Shown piece after piece: positions 1-10,000 of a stretch of DNA of 64,000 nucleotides. Under the pieces are notes generated by a model, which saw only the letters and a list, made by a program, of their open reading frames with translations, was not told the DNA's origin and made no database searches. Each line of letters starts with the position of its first letter. The first letter of the stretch is position 1. Source of the DNA: Coemansia sp. RSA 487 (Eukaryota; Kickxellomycota; Kickxellomycetes; Kickxellales; Kickxellaceae); NCBI GenBank assembly GCA_027577595.1, contig JANBRJ010000001.1, forward strand, positions 124,001 to 188,000. The letters are read 5' to 3'. Both the position numbers and the translations under genes were made by a program.

Positions 1-173
1 GGTGTTTGCATTCGATGGCTCCCCCATCGACAAAAGAAAAAGCGCTTATCATAACACAGATAGTGCTGTGAATATTTTTTCTTTCCAGCGGCCACACGAT
101 ATCCTGCTTCCTTTACTTGTGCGTACTGAATGCGTTGTGCATTGTGTACTGAACTGTATGTTGAAACGTGTAG
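1..173 (+). other. intron (3' part) of the malate dehydrogenase gene
   Basis: This stretch is not coding for the dehydrogenase. It ends in a good acceptor (GTGTAG, last base 173), with a branch-like ACTGAAC about 25 bases upstream. The exon that follows starts with one base that completes a split codon. A GT at 2-3 could be the donor, so the upstream exon may end at base 1. That donor cannot be proved from the window. Confidence 0.6.
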
Positions 174-690
174 GATCTTTGGTGTTACCAGCCTCGATCT
201 CGTGCGTGCCTCGCGCTTCATCGGCGACAAGCTCGGCAAGATCGTCGATGTGCCAGTCGTTGGCGGCCACGCCGGCGTCACCATCATCCCTCTGTTCTCG
301 CAGGTCAAGGGACTCGAGCTGGGCAAGGAGGAGCTTGACGCTCTGACCTACCGCGTGCAGTTTGGCGGCGACGAAGTTGTCAAGGCCAAGGACGGCCTGG
401 GCTCCGCCACGCTGTCGATGGCTTTTGCCGGTGCCCGCTTTGCCGACTCGCTTTTGCGCGCCAAGGACGGCGAGAGCGTCCTGGAGTGGGCTTTTATCCG
501 CACCGATCTGTTCAAGGAGGAGGGTCTCGACTTCTTCTCCACTTATGTCAAGCTCGACAAGGACGGCGTCAAAGAGATCATGCCTCTCCCCGAGTCCATC
601 TCTGAGTACGAGAAGGATCTGGTCAAGAAGGCCATCCCTGAGCTCAAGAAGAGCGAGACCAAGGGCACCAGCTTTGTTGGAAGCAACTAA
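174..690 (+). CDS. MDH1: malate dehydrogenase, NAD-dependent, C-terminal part (partial, 5' end outside window)
   Basis: This is the last exon, about 171 codons, of an NAD-dependent malate dehydrogenase, which interconverts malate and oxaloacetate. The reading starts with IFGVTSLDLVRASRF, the family's usual sequence before the active site. It continues with VVGGHAGVTIIPLF, whose His is the catalytic proton acceptor. The C-terminal helices are the standard length and the protein ends SFVGSN. There is no C-terminal SKL-type peroxisomal signal, so a mitochondrial (or cytosolic) enzyme is more likely; the N-terminus that would decide is missing. The first codon is split by the upstream intron. An AATAAA lies at 713-718, 23 bases after the stop. 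Family assignment is secure; compartment is inferred. Confidence 0.9.
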
Positions 691-1314
691 GTCTTTTTTG
701 CTTTCGCGTTATAATAAACTCCCCCTTTTTGGGGGGGGGGATAAGATTATTTATCTGAGCTTGTTGAATGGATCAAAGGATAGATAGTTTATGTAACCAT
801 CCGTGGCGTTTGGGACCCATTACGGCTCAAAAAAGATGTATTTTTCAAAGCATTAAGCGCAATGACATGATCCTTCGATTTTATTTTTTGAAGAGCGACA
901 AAGACAAGGACATGGCTTTAGTTCTGAAGATACCTTTTGCTCTCTTTCTTGCATCTACGCTTTTCTTGGTAAGAGCTACCTTCCTGTATATCTCATTGCT
1001 CAGCTAAACAGCCTGTCTACACGCGTATATTGGTCAGTGGAGAGGAGCCTTACGCAGTATCATCTTCTTATACAGGTAACGTATATGCTGCCTTCGTTCT
1101 AGCAAACAAGCTATAATCTAGCTAGCAAAGCTCAAAACAAAGAAAGGCTTTGAAGCTGATACACCAAGGATTGACCCTGCTGCTATTGGCTTTACTCGAT
1201 GCTTGCTTTAGGTATCCAAACAATATTTATTTTCACTAGTAAGCACTTGCTTTGTTGGCGCATTCACACCGAGCTAGAAATTGCGTTCGGCTCACTGTGG
1301 CAGACACGATACGC
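691..1314. other. intergenic spacer between MDH and the Dicer gene
   Basis: The spacer holds the MDH 3' end (AATAAA at 713-718) and a C-T-G run at 721-740 (5 C, 5 T, 10 G) that could fold as a hairpin. The rest leads to the Dicer start. One possible small three-exon secreted protein (912-968, 1012-1075, 1126-1211) can be spliced by eye but is not supported by homology; it is listed under findings. No other gene is visible. Confidence 0.5.
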
Positions 1315-4300
1315 ATGGAGCCATACAGCGAGAGGCACGGAAACGACACAGGGTCCACTGCACCAGTCTCTAGCAATAATGCCAATGACGGTAGTAACCA
1401 GCACGGCAAGGACGGCGGGGATCAGACATCACCCGTCTTCTTGACAAGCAGCATTCGGCCCAGAGAATACCAGCTGTCCCTGTTCAAGCGGGCACTAAGC
1501 GACAATACAGTTGTTATTCTGGAGACGGGCAGTGGGAAGACACTAGTAGCTGTGATGCTTATCCAGTGGTTTGCCCAAAGAGAGTCCAGTCGTGCCAAAA
1601 GAAACGACAGCAGCAGCAATAGCAGCAAGCAGCCAGGCAAGGTGCGTGTGTTTCTGAACAACACAGTTGCACTGGTGCACCAACAGGCGCGCGTCATTGC
1701 TGAAAACACAGACCAAAACGTGCAAGAGTTCATCGGCTCGATGGGCATCGACGAGTGGGACGAGGTAAAGTGGGCTGACAAGTGGAACAGCGCAACAGTC
1801 TTTGTGATGACGCACCAGGTCCTGCTCAATGCTCTGCGTGCTGGCCACATACACATCTCAGACATCGATCTTTTGGTCTTTGACGAGTGTCACCACGCCC
1901 GGGGCCACCACCCGTACGCGCTGATCATGCGCGAGTTCTACGACCACTGCTCTGCCGACGACCGCCCGCACATCTTTGGAATGACCGCATCGCCCCTGAA
2001 TGCACGCCAGACCGCCGAGCTTTCCGTCATGCACCTGCAGTCTGCGTTGGACTCGAACATATGCACTGTGGATCTGACGGCCCACACAGATGATGCTCTG
2101 GTCTCGAAGCATACAAGCATATGCTACGAGTATAAGCTCCCACCTGAATACGAGGCGACCAGGCTGACACGCGCTCTTGCGGAGAACTGTGGAGCCAGCA
2201 GGATCGTTGCCGATGGTCTGCGAGTGGTGTCTGTCATTCTGCCATTGCTGGGGCCGTTTGGTGTCGACCAGATGTGGCACTACAAAATTATTCAATGGTA
2301 TCGCAAGATGATGCATCGCCCAGCACGCTCTATGCGTCTTTCCACCAACAGCTATAATGTTCTCAGCAAACTGATAGATGTCGATTCCGAATACCTTACT
2401 TCAGATATTACTGGCGAGCCCGCTGGTCACTCTTCTGCAGCTGCCACTGTTTCGGAAGATCCTTTGCGGGATGCTCTACTCCTCACACGTGCCATTGAAA
2501 TCGATCGCGAACATGGTGGAAGGGCCTTTGACCAGCCCACGTTCGACCTAGCAAACAACATGTCGACCGTGCTTTCTAAGGATAAGCCCCAACCGATCCC
2601 ACATTTGCATTCACCAGAAGCAGACCGTAAGCCCTGGGCTGCCGTGCGCAGCAAGCTGTCTCCACAAGTGAACAGATTGCTAGATGCTCTCTACCAGTGG
2701 CGCAACCAGCCGCACGAGCTGCGCGGTATTGTTTTTGCCTATCGGCGACTGACTGCCGTGCTTCTTGTATATATAATCTCGCGCATTGCCGAGTTTTCCT
2801 TTATAACCGCCGACGTCTTGCTTGGCGTATCGCAAAAGTCCAGCAACGGCGTAGATCGGCCAATTCGCGAAGGGTCAATGCGGGTTGCAAACAATATGAC
2901 ACTGGCTGATTTTGCCAAAGGCAGAATAAATTTGATATTTGCAACGCAGGTTGCCGAAGAGGGCGTTGACATCCAGCCGTGCAATCTGGTGGTCCGCTTT
3001 GACATGCCCCAAACGGCAACATCGCTTATTCAGTCGCGTGGCCGTGCGCGAATGGCGGGTTCGCAGTTTATAGTCATGGTTCCCGAGGTAAATGACTCGC
3101 AAAAGAAAATGATGAGCGGCGACGGCATGGTTGTTGCAGACGCTGAGCTCCAAAGCGGGGACAGAATGCTTGTTGAGAACAAGGAGCATACGGCCGACTC
3201 TAATACCATCACCAGCGATGAATCCAACCACAAAAGATACCCCAAGGAACTTTTGCCCGAGCACCGAACGTCATATACTGACTATCTTAAACTGGTGTCT
3301 TTGGAGGAATGTCTGCGCGAATGGTGTCGTGTAGAGTCTCTGGCCGCCAGTGAACAACCCGACGATGGGATTATTGTCACTGACCGGTCTCGCAAAGAGC
3401 ATGGAATGATGTTGCGTCGTCTGCGTGAGTCGCTTGTTCTAGATGACAATCCAGGCACTGATCTGGATGAGATTTGGGTTGAGCAAAAAGACAAGGCTGG
3501 ACGCATCTATACAATCGTGTCAACCCAAGCACGAATCACGTATCTGTCTGCGGTTAGTATTGTTCATCGATACGTACAGCTACTTCCTCAGGATGCGCTA
3601 TTCAAGCTAGCACCAGTCTTTGCGGTTGAATCCGAGACACACCTTGAAGAGCAGAAAGTGATTGAAACGGAGCCCGACGAGTGTCCAGACGATTGTGAAA
3701 CGACTACCGATGCTGCAAGCGCTGAGACACCACAGCCTGCGAAAAAGAAAAAGAGAAAAAAGACGGCGCCCAAACCGATCAAGCTGGTTATGTATCGATG
3801 CACCACCACCCTTCCAGCAAACGCGGCTATTCGACAGGTCGTTGGCCCTCTCATGCCAAACAAAAAACTTGCAAAACAAGCATCTGCCTACCGCACAGCA
3901 AAGAAACTTCATCAACTGGGCGCAATTGACGATAACCTAAATCCAATTATTGAAGTAGCGGATGATGGCGTTGTTACTCAGGGTCTCGCAAAGAATGGCC
4001 GTCGGGACGGTGGTAAGGGCAATAACCAAGGCACTAGGGCATCGGTTGCTAAATACGAGTGTGCTATTCCGTGTTGCTTTATTCCTCCTCTGCTTCAAGA
4101 TGTTGATTCTGATGTCTCTATGCCGGCCATTGACGAGAAGGAAAGCATTGAGGATGCTTCTATAGGGGCCGAGCATGTTTATCATCCGCGCCCATGGCAC
4201 CTCTACCGATTCTCACTGCAACACGCATCCTCGACGAAGGCATCTTGGCTTGTATTGGCCACAGCACGACCGCTTCCTAAAGACACGCTTGTTCCGCTGT

Positions 4301-7300
4301 ACATTGCCCAGTTTGCAAAGAGATTGGAGGAATTGGACTCGTCAGCTACATGCATTGGGCTTGACTACATTGGAAGCCAGGTGCTGGATCGGGATCAAGT
4401 GGATACATTGGCATCCTTTTCATCAAAGCTGATGGCTCGGCTGATATTCGCAGAGATGGCCTGGACAACTGCAGAGATTGGCACCGTTGTTGCGCCGGCT
4501 CTTCCAGATGGATCTGGAATAGACCTTGAATTTGCAAAGAACTGCTTCAAAGACAGATCGGGCGTTTATAGGTATTGTAATGGCGATTATACGCAGTATA
4601 TTGGCCAGGTAGTCATGGATGGACTGGATAGTGGCAAGCTGAAGATTATTGAAGGTGTTTGCGATGACGTCGATATTTACTCGAACCTGGTGCAGTATCA
4701 TGCGAATAGGAAAGGGATTACTACCAAGGCGAACACTCAAGCGGAAGCCTTGTTGTCGCAATCGCCCTCTTCAACCCTCGACTCGCAACTGACACTGGCG
4801 TCTGTTTCTCGTAGCGAGAGTTCATCTGGTCTGCTAGCTCCACCCTCGGCCCTCCCAATTGCAGAAACGCCTTCTGCTTTGTGCATAACTCTGGCAAAGG
4901 CTCTCGATGGAGATAACGCGGCCAATCCAGTGAAGCGCAAGAAAGGTAAAAAAGGTGCCAGTCTGAGGACATCTACTCAATCAATGGTTGAATGGGCTCT
5001 TGTCAAGCACATTGGGCGATTGGTGCCCAAAGACGATAACATGGGGAGAAATGTGCCACTCTTCAAAGTGAAGGAGTTTGTCCTTACCAACAATTATTTG
5101 GTTGCTCTGCCGGCTCACCTAACACATGGCGACCAAAGCACACCGAATTCGCCGCTAGCTTCAGAAAACAGGATTGATGCAGAGAATGCGAGCCAGATGT
5201 TTGCCTACCCAGATGTAATATACACATCTCCATTTTTCTGCGCAGGTGAGCCGCTGAATATCGACGAGCTCAATAATCTATCTATTCTCCCGGCATTTCT
5301 GCTGCGACTCGAGCATGTACTGCTTGCGCATGCGATAAAGGAGGAGCTTGGTCTTCCAGCAAAGACAGAGACCATACGCAATGCAATCACGGCAAGCAGC
5401 TCGAGCATGGATGTGTGCTACGAGCGACTTGAGACGTTAGGTGATTCAGTGCTCAAATATATCACATCGGTAGCGCTCTATATTACATATCCAGATGACC
5501 ACGAGGGGCTTCTGACATCCCGCCGCAGTGCTATTGTCGGTAACCACAGCCTGTTTAACCTGTCGCTGGAGCGCAGACTAGAAGAGTATATCATTGCGAA
5601 TATATTTGCCAAAAAGGATTTCCGGCTACCTGGTAAAGGATGGGAGCGCTTCACGTCTATCCATAACAAGTGTATCTGTATGCGGTCCTTTGATATTGAG
5701 TGCAATGAAACGGCAAACTCTGCTGCCAAAGCCCCGGGCCTTTCCGAGAGCGAGCAAAAGAATCCTAAACTTAAGCGGCAAACCCGCAACATCAGCACAT
5801 CGCGCCAGCTTTCGGAAAAGACCATTGCTGACATCGTTGAGTCGTTGCTTGGTGCTTGTATAATCGACGGTGGATTTGAAGGGGCGCTAATAGGCGCACG
5901 GGCACTAGGAGTAGTACAGAATACGTGGACGTCGTGGTCCCGCTTTTCAAGCGTTTGGGAGGCAACCATTGCTACGCGCAAATCAAGTATGAGGCAGCTG
6001 GATATCTTGTGTTCGAAAGCGATTAGCTCAGCAGACAAAACCGAGGAGATCAGGGATGTTTTTGAGGAGCTGTATCTTGACAAGGAAGACGTTCTGTATG
6101 GGCAGTCGCTGCTGACCGACGACATTGTGCTTACCGAAATGATGTCAAAGCAGTATCAAGGACAGAGCACTTGCACGACAAAGACTTCGTGGGCCAGCGA
6201 CATAGAAAGGACATTGGGGTACATATTCAAGGATCGCAGTATCTTGATTGAAGCGCTGACTCATTGCAGCTCGGTTGATCTTCTTTCTAACAGCTATCAA
6301 CGGCTGGAGTACCTCGGAGATGCGATACTTGATTACTTTGTGACTCGCAGATATTACGATTACAAACCAGAGCTCAGCCCACATAGGATCACCCTTGTCA
6401 AGCATGTAGCTGTGAGCAACAACCTCTTTGCGGTAATTCTCGTTTGTCACGGCCTGCACAGGTACATCAGGCATGACTCGGGTATTTTGGCAGAGTCGAT
6501 TAAAGGTTACATACGGCGCCTAACACATGCACGCAACACCTGGGCAAAAAGCCAATCAGAGAGCAGCGACGCTAGTAGACGACGGAAGCTTAAACAAGAA
6601 ATAGGACCACAGAACACTATGGATGGCGATGGGTGTGGCGGGGACAGCGATGAGAGTGATGAGGAGCTTGCTTCGATCCAGCCTTCATCTGTAAAGAGTA
6701 TGTCGCCGCCATGGGCAGGTGAGCCTGAATCGCGCCCGGTCAAATGCAGGAAAGTGGACGATAGCTTTACAAATGGTTTTTGCTCGGAGGAGAGTGCAGA
6801 AGAAAGCGATGATATATTCCAAAACCTTCCGCCAGAATGTTGGAATCTTGTTGAGCCGCCAAAGGTTTTGGGCGATATATTTGAATCATTGATTGGTGCC
6901 GTCTATGTGGATTCGGGTATGAGCAACGATATTGCCAAAAGGTTCTACGATCGACTACTTTCACCATTCCTTGATCGTTTTGTTGACTCTGGACAGCTGT
7001 CGCTTCATCCAGTTGTTCAGAGCCTTCTTATCTGCCAGGGGTGGGGATGTAACCTGCTTAAATGGGCGTGCAGGTCCAACTCTAACCAAATGGAGTTTAT
7101 CAATAAGTATATCTGTGATGTCAAGATACACGAGCATACGGTGATAACTGCTATGGGCGAGTCTGCGCGACATGCAAAGTTCAATGCCAGTAATGCGTTC
7201 CTGCAGTATGTCGGTGCAACTGCGCCAAATTCTCTTTACGGCGACATGCGGACAGCAAATTTGATGCCAGAGCAGGGATCTAGCGACAAAGGAGCGAACA

Positions 7301-7482
7301 GTGTTTCTAAGTTGGATAAGCTTCTCAAGCCAATATGCACATGCTTTGAAATAAGACGCGCAGCAGTAGAAGAAGCAGCGGCGGAAGCAGCGGCAGAAGT
7401 ATTGTATGTTGGTGCGGGTGAAGCATCACAGGATGCTGAAGACGAGGGGCTGATGAACATGGATGTAGATAATGGTAATTAG
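1315..7482 (+). CDS. DCL: Dicer-like ribonuclease (helicase, dimerisation domain, two RNase III domains)
   Basis: This 2055-residue protein cuts long double-stranded RNA into small RNAs for RNA silencing. Domains in order: a DExD/H helicase with Walker A ETGSGKT (about residues 70-76), motif II DECHH (190-194), TASP and the C-terminal motif QSRGRAR; a Dicer dimerisation region (about 740-800); a divergent platform/PAZ-like region (about 950-1150); RNase IIIa with ERLETLGDSVLKY (from 1370) and IADIVESLLGA (from 1503); RNase IIIb with QRLEYLGDAILDY (from 1662) and GDIFESLIGA (from 1853). The four acidic metal ligands are present in both RNase III domains. A roughly 190-residue gap between the two IIIb motifs holds a Ser/acidic insert. 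The C-terminus may be a degenerate dsRNA-binding domain. The start is the first ATG of the frame; upstream codons have none. The gene is one exon, unusual for this length. Confidence 0.96.
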   Translation: MEPYSERHGNDTGSTAPVSSNNANDGSNQHGKDGGDQTSPVFLTSSIRPREYQLSLFKRALSDNTVVILETGSGKTLVAVMLIQWFAQRESSRAKRNDSSSNSSKQPGKVRVFLNNTVALVHQQARVIAENTDQNVQEFIGSMGIDEWDEVKWADKWNSATVFVMTHQVLLNALRAGHIHISDIDLLVFDECHHARGHHPYALIMREFYDHCSADDRPHIFGMTASPLNARQTAELSVMHLQSALDSNICTVDLTAHTDDALVSKHTSICYEYKLPPEYEATRLTRALAENCGASRIVADGLRVVSVILPLLGPFGVDQMWHYKIIQWYRKMMHRPARSMRLSTNSYNVLSKLIDVDSEYLTSDITGEPAGHSSAAATVSEDPLRDALLLTRAIEIDREHGGRAFDQPTFDLANNMSTVLSKDKPQPIPHLHSPEADRKPWAAVRSKLSPQVNRLLDALYQWRNQPHELRGIVFAYRRLTAVLLVYIISRIAEFSFITADVLLGVSQKSSNGVDRPIREGSMRVANNMTLADFAKGRINLIFATQVAEEGVDIQPCNLVVRFDMPQTATSLIQSRGRARMAGSQFIVMVPEVNDSQKKMMSGDGMVVADAELQSGDRMLVENKEHTADSNTITSDESNHKRYPKELLPEHRTSYTDYLKLVSLEECLREWCRVESLAASEQPDDGIIVTDRSRKEHGMMLRRLRESLVLDDNPGTDLDEIWVEQKDKAGRIYTIVSTQARITYLSAVSIVHRYVQLLPQDALFKLAPVFAVESETHLEEQKVIETEPDECPDDCETTTDAASAETPQPAKKKKRKKTAPKPIKLVMYRCTTTLPANAAIRQVVGPLMPNKKLAKQASAYRTAKKLHQLGAIDDNLNPIIEVADDGVVTQGLAKNGRRDGGKGNNQGTRASVAKYECAIPCCFIPPLLQDVDSDVSMPAIDEKESIEDASIGAEHVYHPRPWHLYRFSLQHASSTKASWLVLATARPLPKDTLVPLYIAQFAKRLEELDSSATCIGLDYIGSQVLDRDQVDTLASFSSKLMARLIFAEMAWTTAEIGTVVAPALPDGSGIDLEFAKNCFKDRSGVYRYCNGDYTQYIGQVVMDGLDSGKLKIIEGVCDDVDIYSNLVQYHANRKGITTKANTQAEALLSQSPSSTLDSQLTLASVSRSESSSGLLAPPSALPIAETPSALCITLAKALDGDNAANPVKRKKGKKGASLRTSTQSMVEWALVKHIGRLVPKDDNMGRNVPLFKVKEFVLTNNYLVALPAHLTHGDQSTPNSPLASENRIDAENASQMFAYPDVIYTSPFFCAGEPLNIDELNNLSILPAFLLRLEHVLLAHAIKEELGLPAKTETIRNAITASSSSMDVCYERLETLGDSVLKYITSVALYITYPDDHEGLLTSRRSAIVGNHSLFNLSLERRLEEYIIANIFAKKDFRLPGKGWERFTSIHNKCICMRSFDIECNETANSAAKAPGLSESEQKNPKLKRQTRNISTSRQLSEKTIADIVESLLGACIIDGGFEGALIGARALGVVQNTWTSWSRFSSVWEATIATRKSSMRQLDILCSKAISSADKTEEIRDVFEELYLDKEDVLYGQSLLTDDIVLTEMMSKQYQGQSTCTTKTSWASDIERTLGYIFKDRSILIEALTHCSSVDLLSNSYQRLEYLGDAILDYFVTRRYYDYKPELSPHRITLVKHVAVSNNLFAVILVCHGLHRYIRHDSGILAESIKGYIRRLTHARNTWAKSQSESSDASRRRKLKQEIGPQNTMDGDGCGGDSDESDEELASIQPSSVKSMSPPWAGEPESRPVKCRKVDDSFTNGFCSEESAEESDDIFQNLPPECWNLVEPPKVLGDIFESLIGAVYVDSGMSNDIAKRFYDRLLSPFLDRFVDSGQLSLHPVVQSLLICQGWGCNLLKWACRSNSNQMEFINKYICDVKIHEHTVITAMGESARHAKFNASNAFLQYVGATAPNSLYGDMRTANLMPEQGSSDKGANSVSKLDKLLKPICTCFEIRRAAVEEAAAEAAAEVLYVGAGEASQDAEDEGLMNMDVDNGN

Positions 7483-10000
7483 AAATAGATATTGAAAATC
7501 TCAAACATTTTACAATTGTTGCAGAAGGAACACCAAACTTTTTTATCTATAATGCCTTAACAATGTGTTAATTGTATAATTCAGTCAGTCAAACATTTTT
7601 GGATAATAGATACCTGTTTCTGTAGAGAACCAAGAAAATACAATAATTGACACAAATAGTGAGAACCTATATGTTTATGCTTGTGGAGCCAAAATAAAAC
7701 AAAGCAAAAAAAGGAAAAGTCATACTGGGACAGGTTAGCCATTGTAGAGCAAACAGGACAATGTGCACACTAATTAAATCAATGACAGCGACTAGTTTTT
7801 TAGTGCATATAGTTCTGCTGGGATGCGATCGTGCTTGTTTTTAATTGAAAATCCAGAATACGAAAGACCGCAGAAGTCAAAGAGACATGTGTGAAATGGG
7901 TCAAAGGCATTTCTTTCAATGAGCGAATTGTGAATGTTCATGATGCTTAGCAAGACCCAGTTTGCCTTTTGCGACATAAAACCCCCAAAGGAAAAAAGAC
8001 GTTTTTGGATGCGACAGTCTGTGTCAATGGCTGCAAAGTGTATATTGTTTTGTGTGGGTGTCACACCCTTTTTTGCTTTGGAGAGGAGAGGGGGCTTCTT
8101 GGTTTATATGTGTATGGAGGAGGCATGCCCTTTTTCAATAGTACTTATTGTGTGCATTCTGCGCTGTTACTTTGCCAGGTGTCGCCTTATCTCTTTGCTT
8201 CTTCCTTTTCTCCTCTTTTTCGCGTCTACAAAAGTTAATAGACTTCTTTTTTATAATCAAAGCCCGACACTGTTACTCTTTCTGTTTTTATTATAATTTA
8301 TATTAATTCATAGGGATTTTCTACAGCGCAAAAACTATTGAGCAGCTCCTTTCTATACTATTCTACGTGTCTTTATCAATTGGCGTCTTGAAAAAAGGTA
8401 TGTAGAATTCAATTGCAAGAGAGCCCAGTCGATACTGCACATCAGAACATGATATGGCCAGTAATAATGGCCTGCCCATCCATTCCCAACACATACATGC
8501 GCCAAACACAAGCAAAGCGTAGCTGTAGCGGAGCGATGGTCGGTAGAGAAAGAAAGAACGCAGTGGCAGTAATATGTGTGTATAATGGTCGTTTTCAGTT
8601 TATTCATTCCATTTGTTTCCATGTTTTGGCTTGGTTCTGGGTATTGATGTGCGGCCCATTGTCGCTTTTTTTCCCTTTGTTTTGGACCGCATGTTTTGCT
8701 ATTGCGATTATGTTTGTATTGTGCGGCGCTTTCTGGGATGGCGGTGCTGGCAGTACCGTTGTTTTGCCTTTTCACAGCCAAAAAACGTTCAACCACAACC
8801 AAAAAGGTGGGAAAGCTGGGAAAACCGCGAGAAGGATGCGGCGCTAAATATGCGGTGTTTTTCTTTTTCCTTTTAAACTTGCAGCCATAAAGAAAGAATG
8901 CAAAAGACACATGCAAGCATAATTGGCTGTGACATTACTTGCTTGTTGCCTCTCATCTTTTGTGAATATGTTGGCAAGGTAAACCTTCCCCAGTTTAATA
9001 CGTGCCCTCCATGGTCTTCCCTCTCCACACCACACCATAGCCACAGCCACAGTCACAGGTGCACAGCTGTTGTTTTTGCTTTGTTTGTTTAGTTGCGCTG
9101 CCTTCTTCACGTCCTTCCGTGAACGAAGCAATGCCAAATTCCAATAAACGAACAACATTTAAAGCCAATATATCGAGGGAATATCTTAAAAGCACACATG
9201 CCATTTCTCTCGTATTTGGTGGGGGATGGGCGGACTGCTTTCAAGTGTTTGTTTGCGTTTTTACGGCTGCGCACATTCTGCAGCTGCAAATGCCGAAACA
9301 TCGGCGCATCCGCATTTGCCGCTGCTGCGTTGTTCATCCTCGGTCTGCCTGGCGATAATATTGGATACAGCTTCAGATCATACCAACAAACATGCATGTG
9401 CTCCTTGTTTCGCTATCTCGTTTCTCATGTACGGCAGTGTTCTTGGCGATGCACCTTTAAATAAACGTTTGGTGGATTTACTGGTGCGTGCTCATATTGA
9501 TCGCTTAGACATCTTTCAACCATCCTCCTCACTCAGTTCCCGGGCTGTCATTTGCTATCGTCCCACTATCATGGATGCATGTGCTGGTTATAACATGCAT
9601 AGCCAAAAAAAACACATGTTGGAACACACACATCATCCACTGCGCCTGCATAAGCTGGAGAAATAGCTGCAAGTAGTCCGGCAGCAATCTCCGGTTGCAG
9701 CTTTCAAATCTTGCACTGGCGATCCTTGCATTTATCCCCTTTCTCCGCTTTCTGCGTATCACGCACGGCGGTGCCTGAACACATCGATCCTCGAAGCAGC
9801 CAGCACAAAGGATAGTTTGAAAGAGGGAGATAAAAAAGGCTAAAGCGTCAGCAAGTCAGCCTAAGATCCATGATAGCGCAAGAGGCAGACATAGAGGGGA
9901 AAAACGAAAACATTGCTGTTCGAATCACTGCACAAAACTCACTCTGGCCCTTTTCATATGCTTTGAGAGTCTTGATTTGGACGCCGCTTGTTTTTATTTC
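7483..10000. other. intergenic region, no supported gene
   Basis: This stretch lies downstream of the Dicer stop. Only short open frames are present, with no recognisable domain, no start context and no splice-linked continuation. It is AT-rich near 7483-7800 and pyrimidine-rich further on. I scanned for tRNA T-loop motifs and found none that pair. Probable content is the 3' end of the Dicer transcript and distal promoter of the next gene. Confidence 0.4.
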
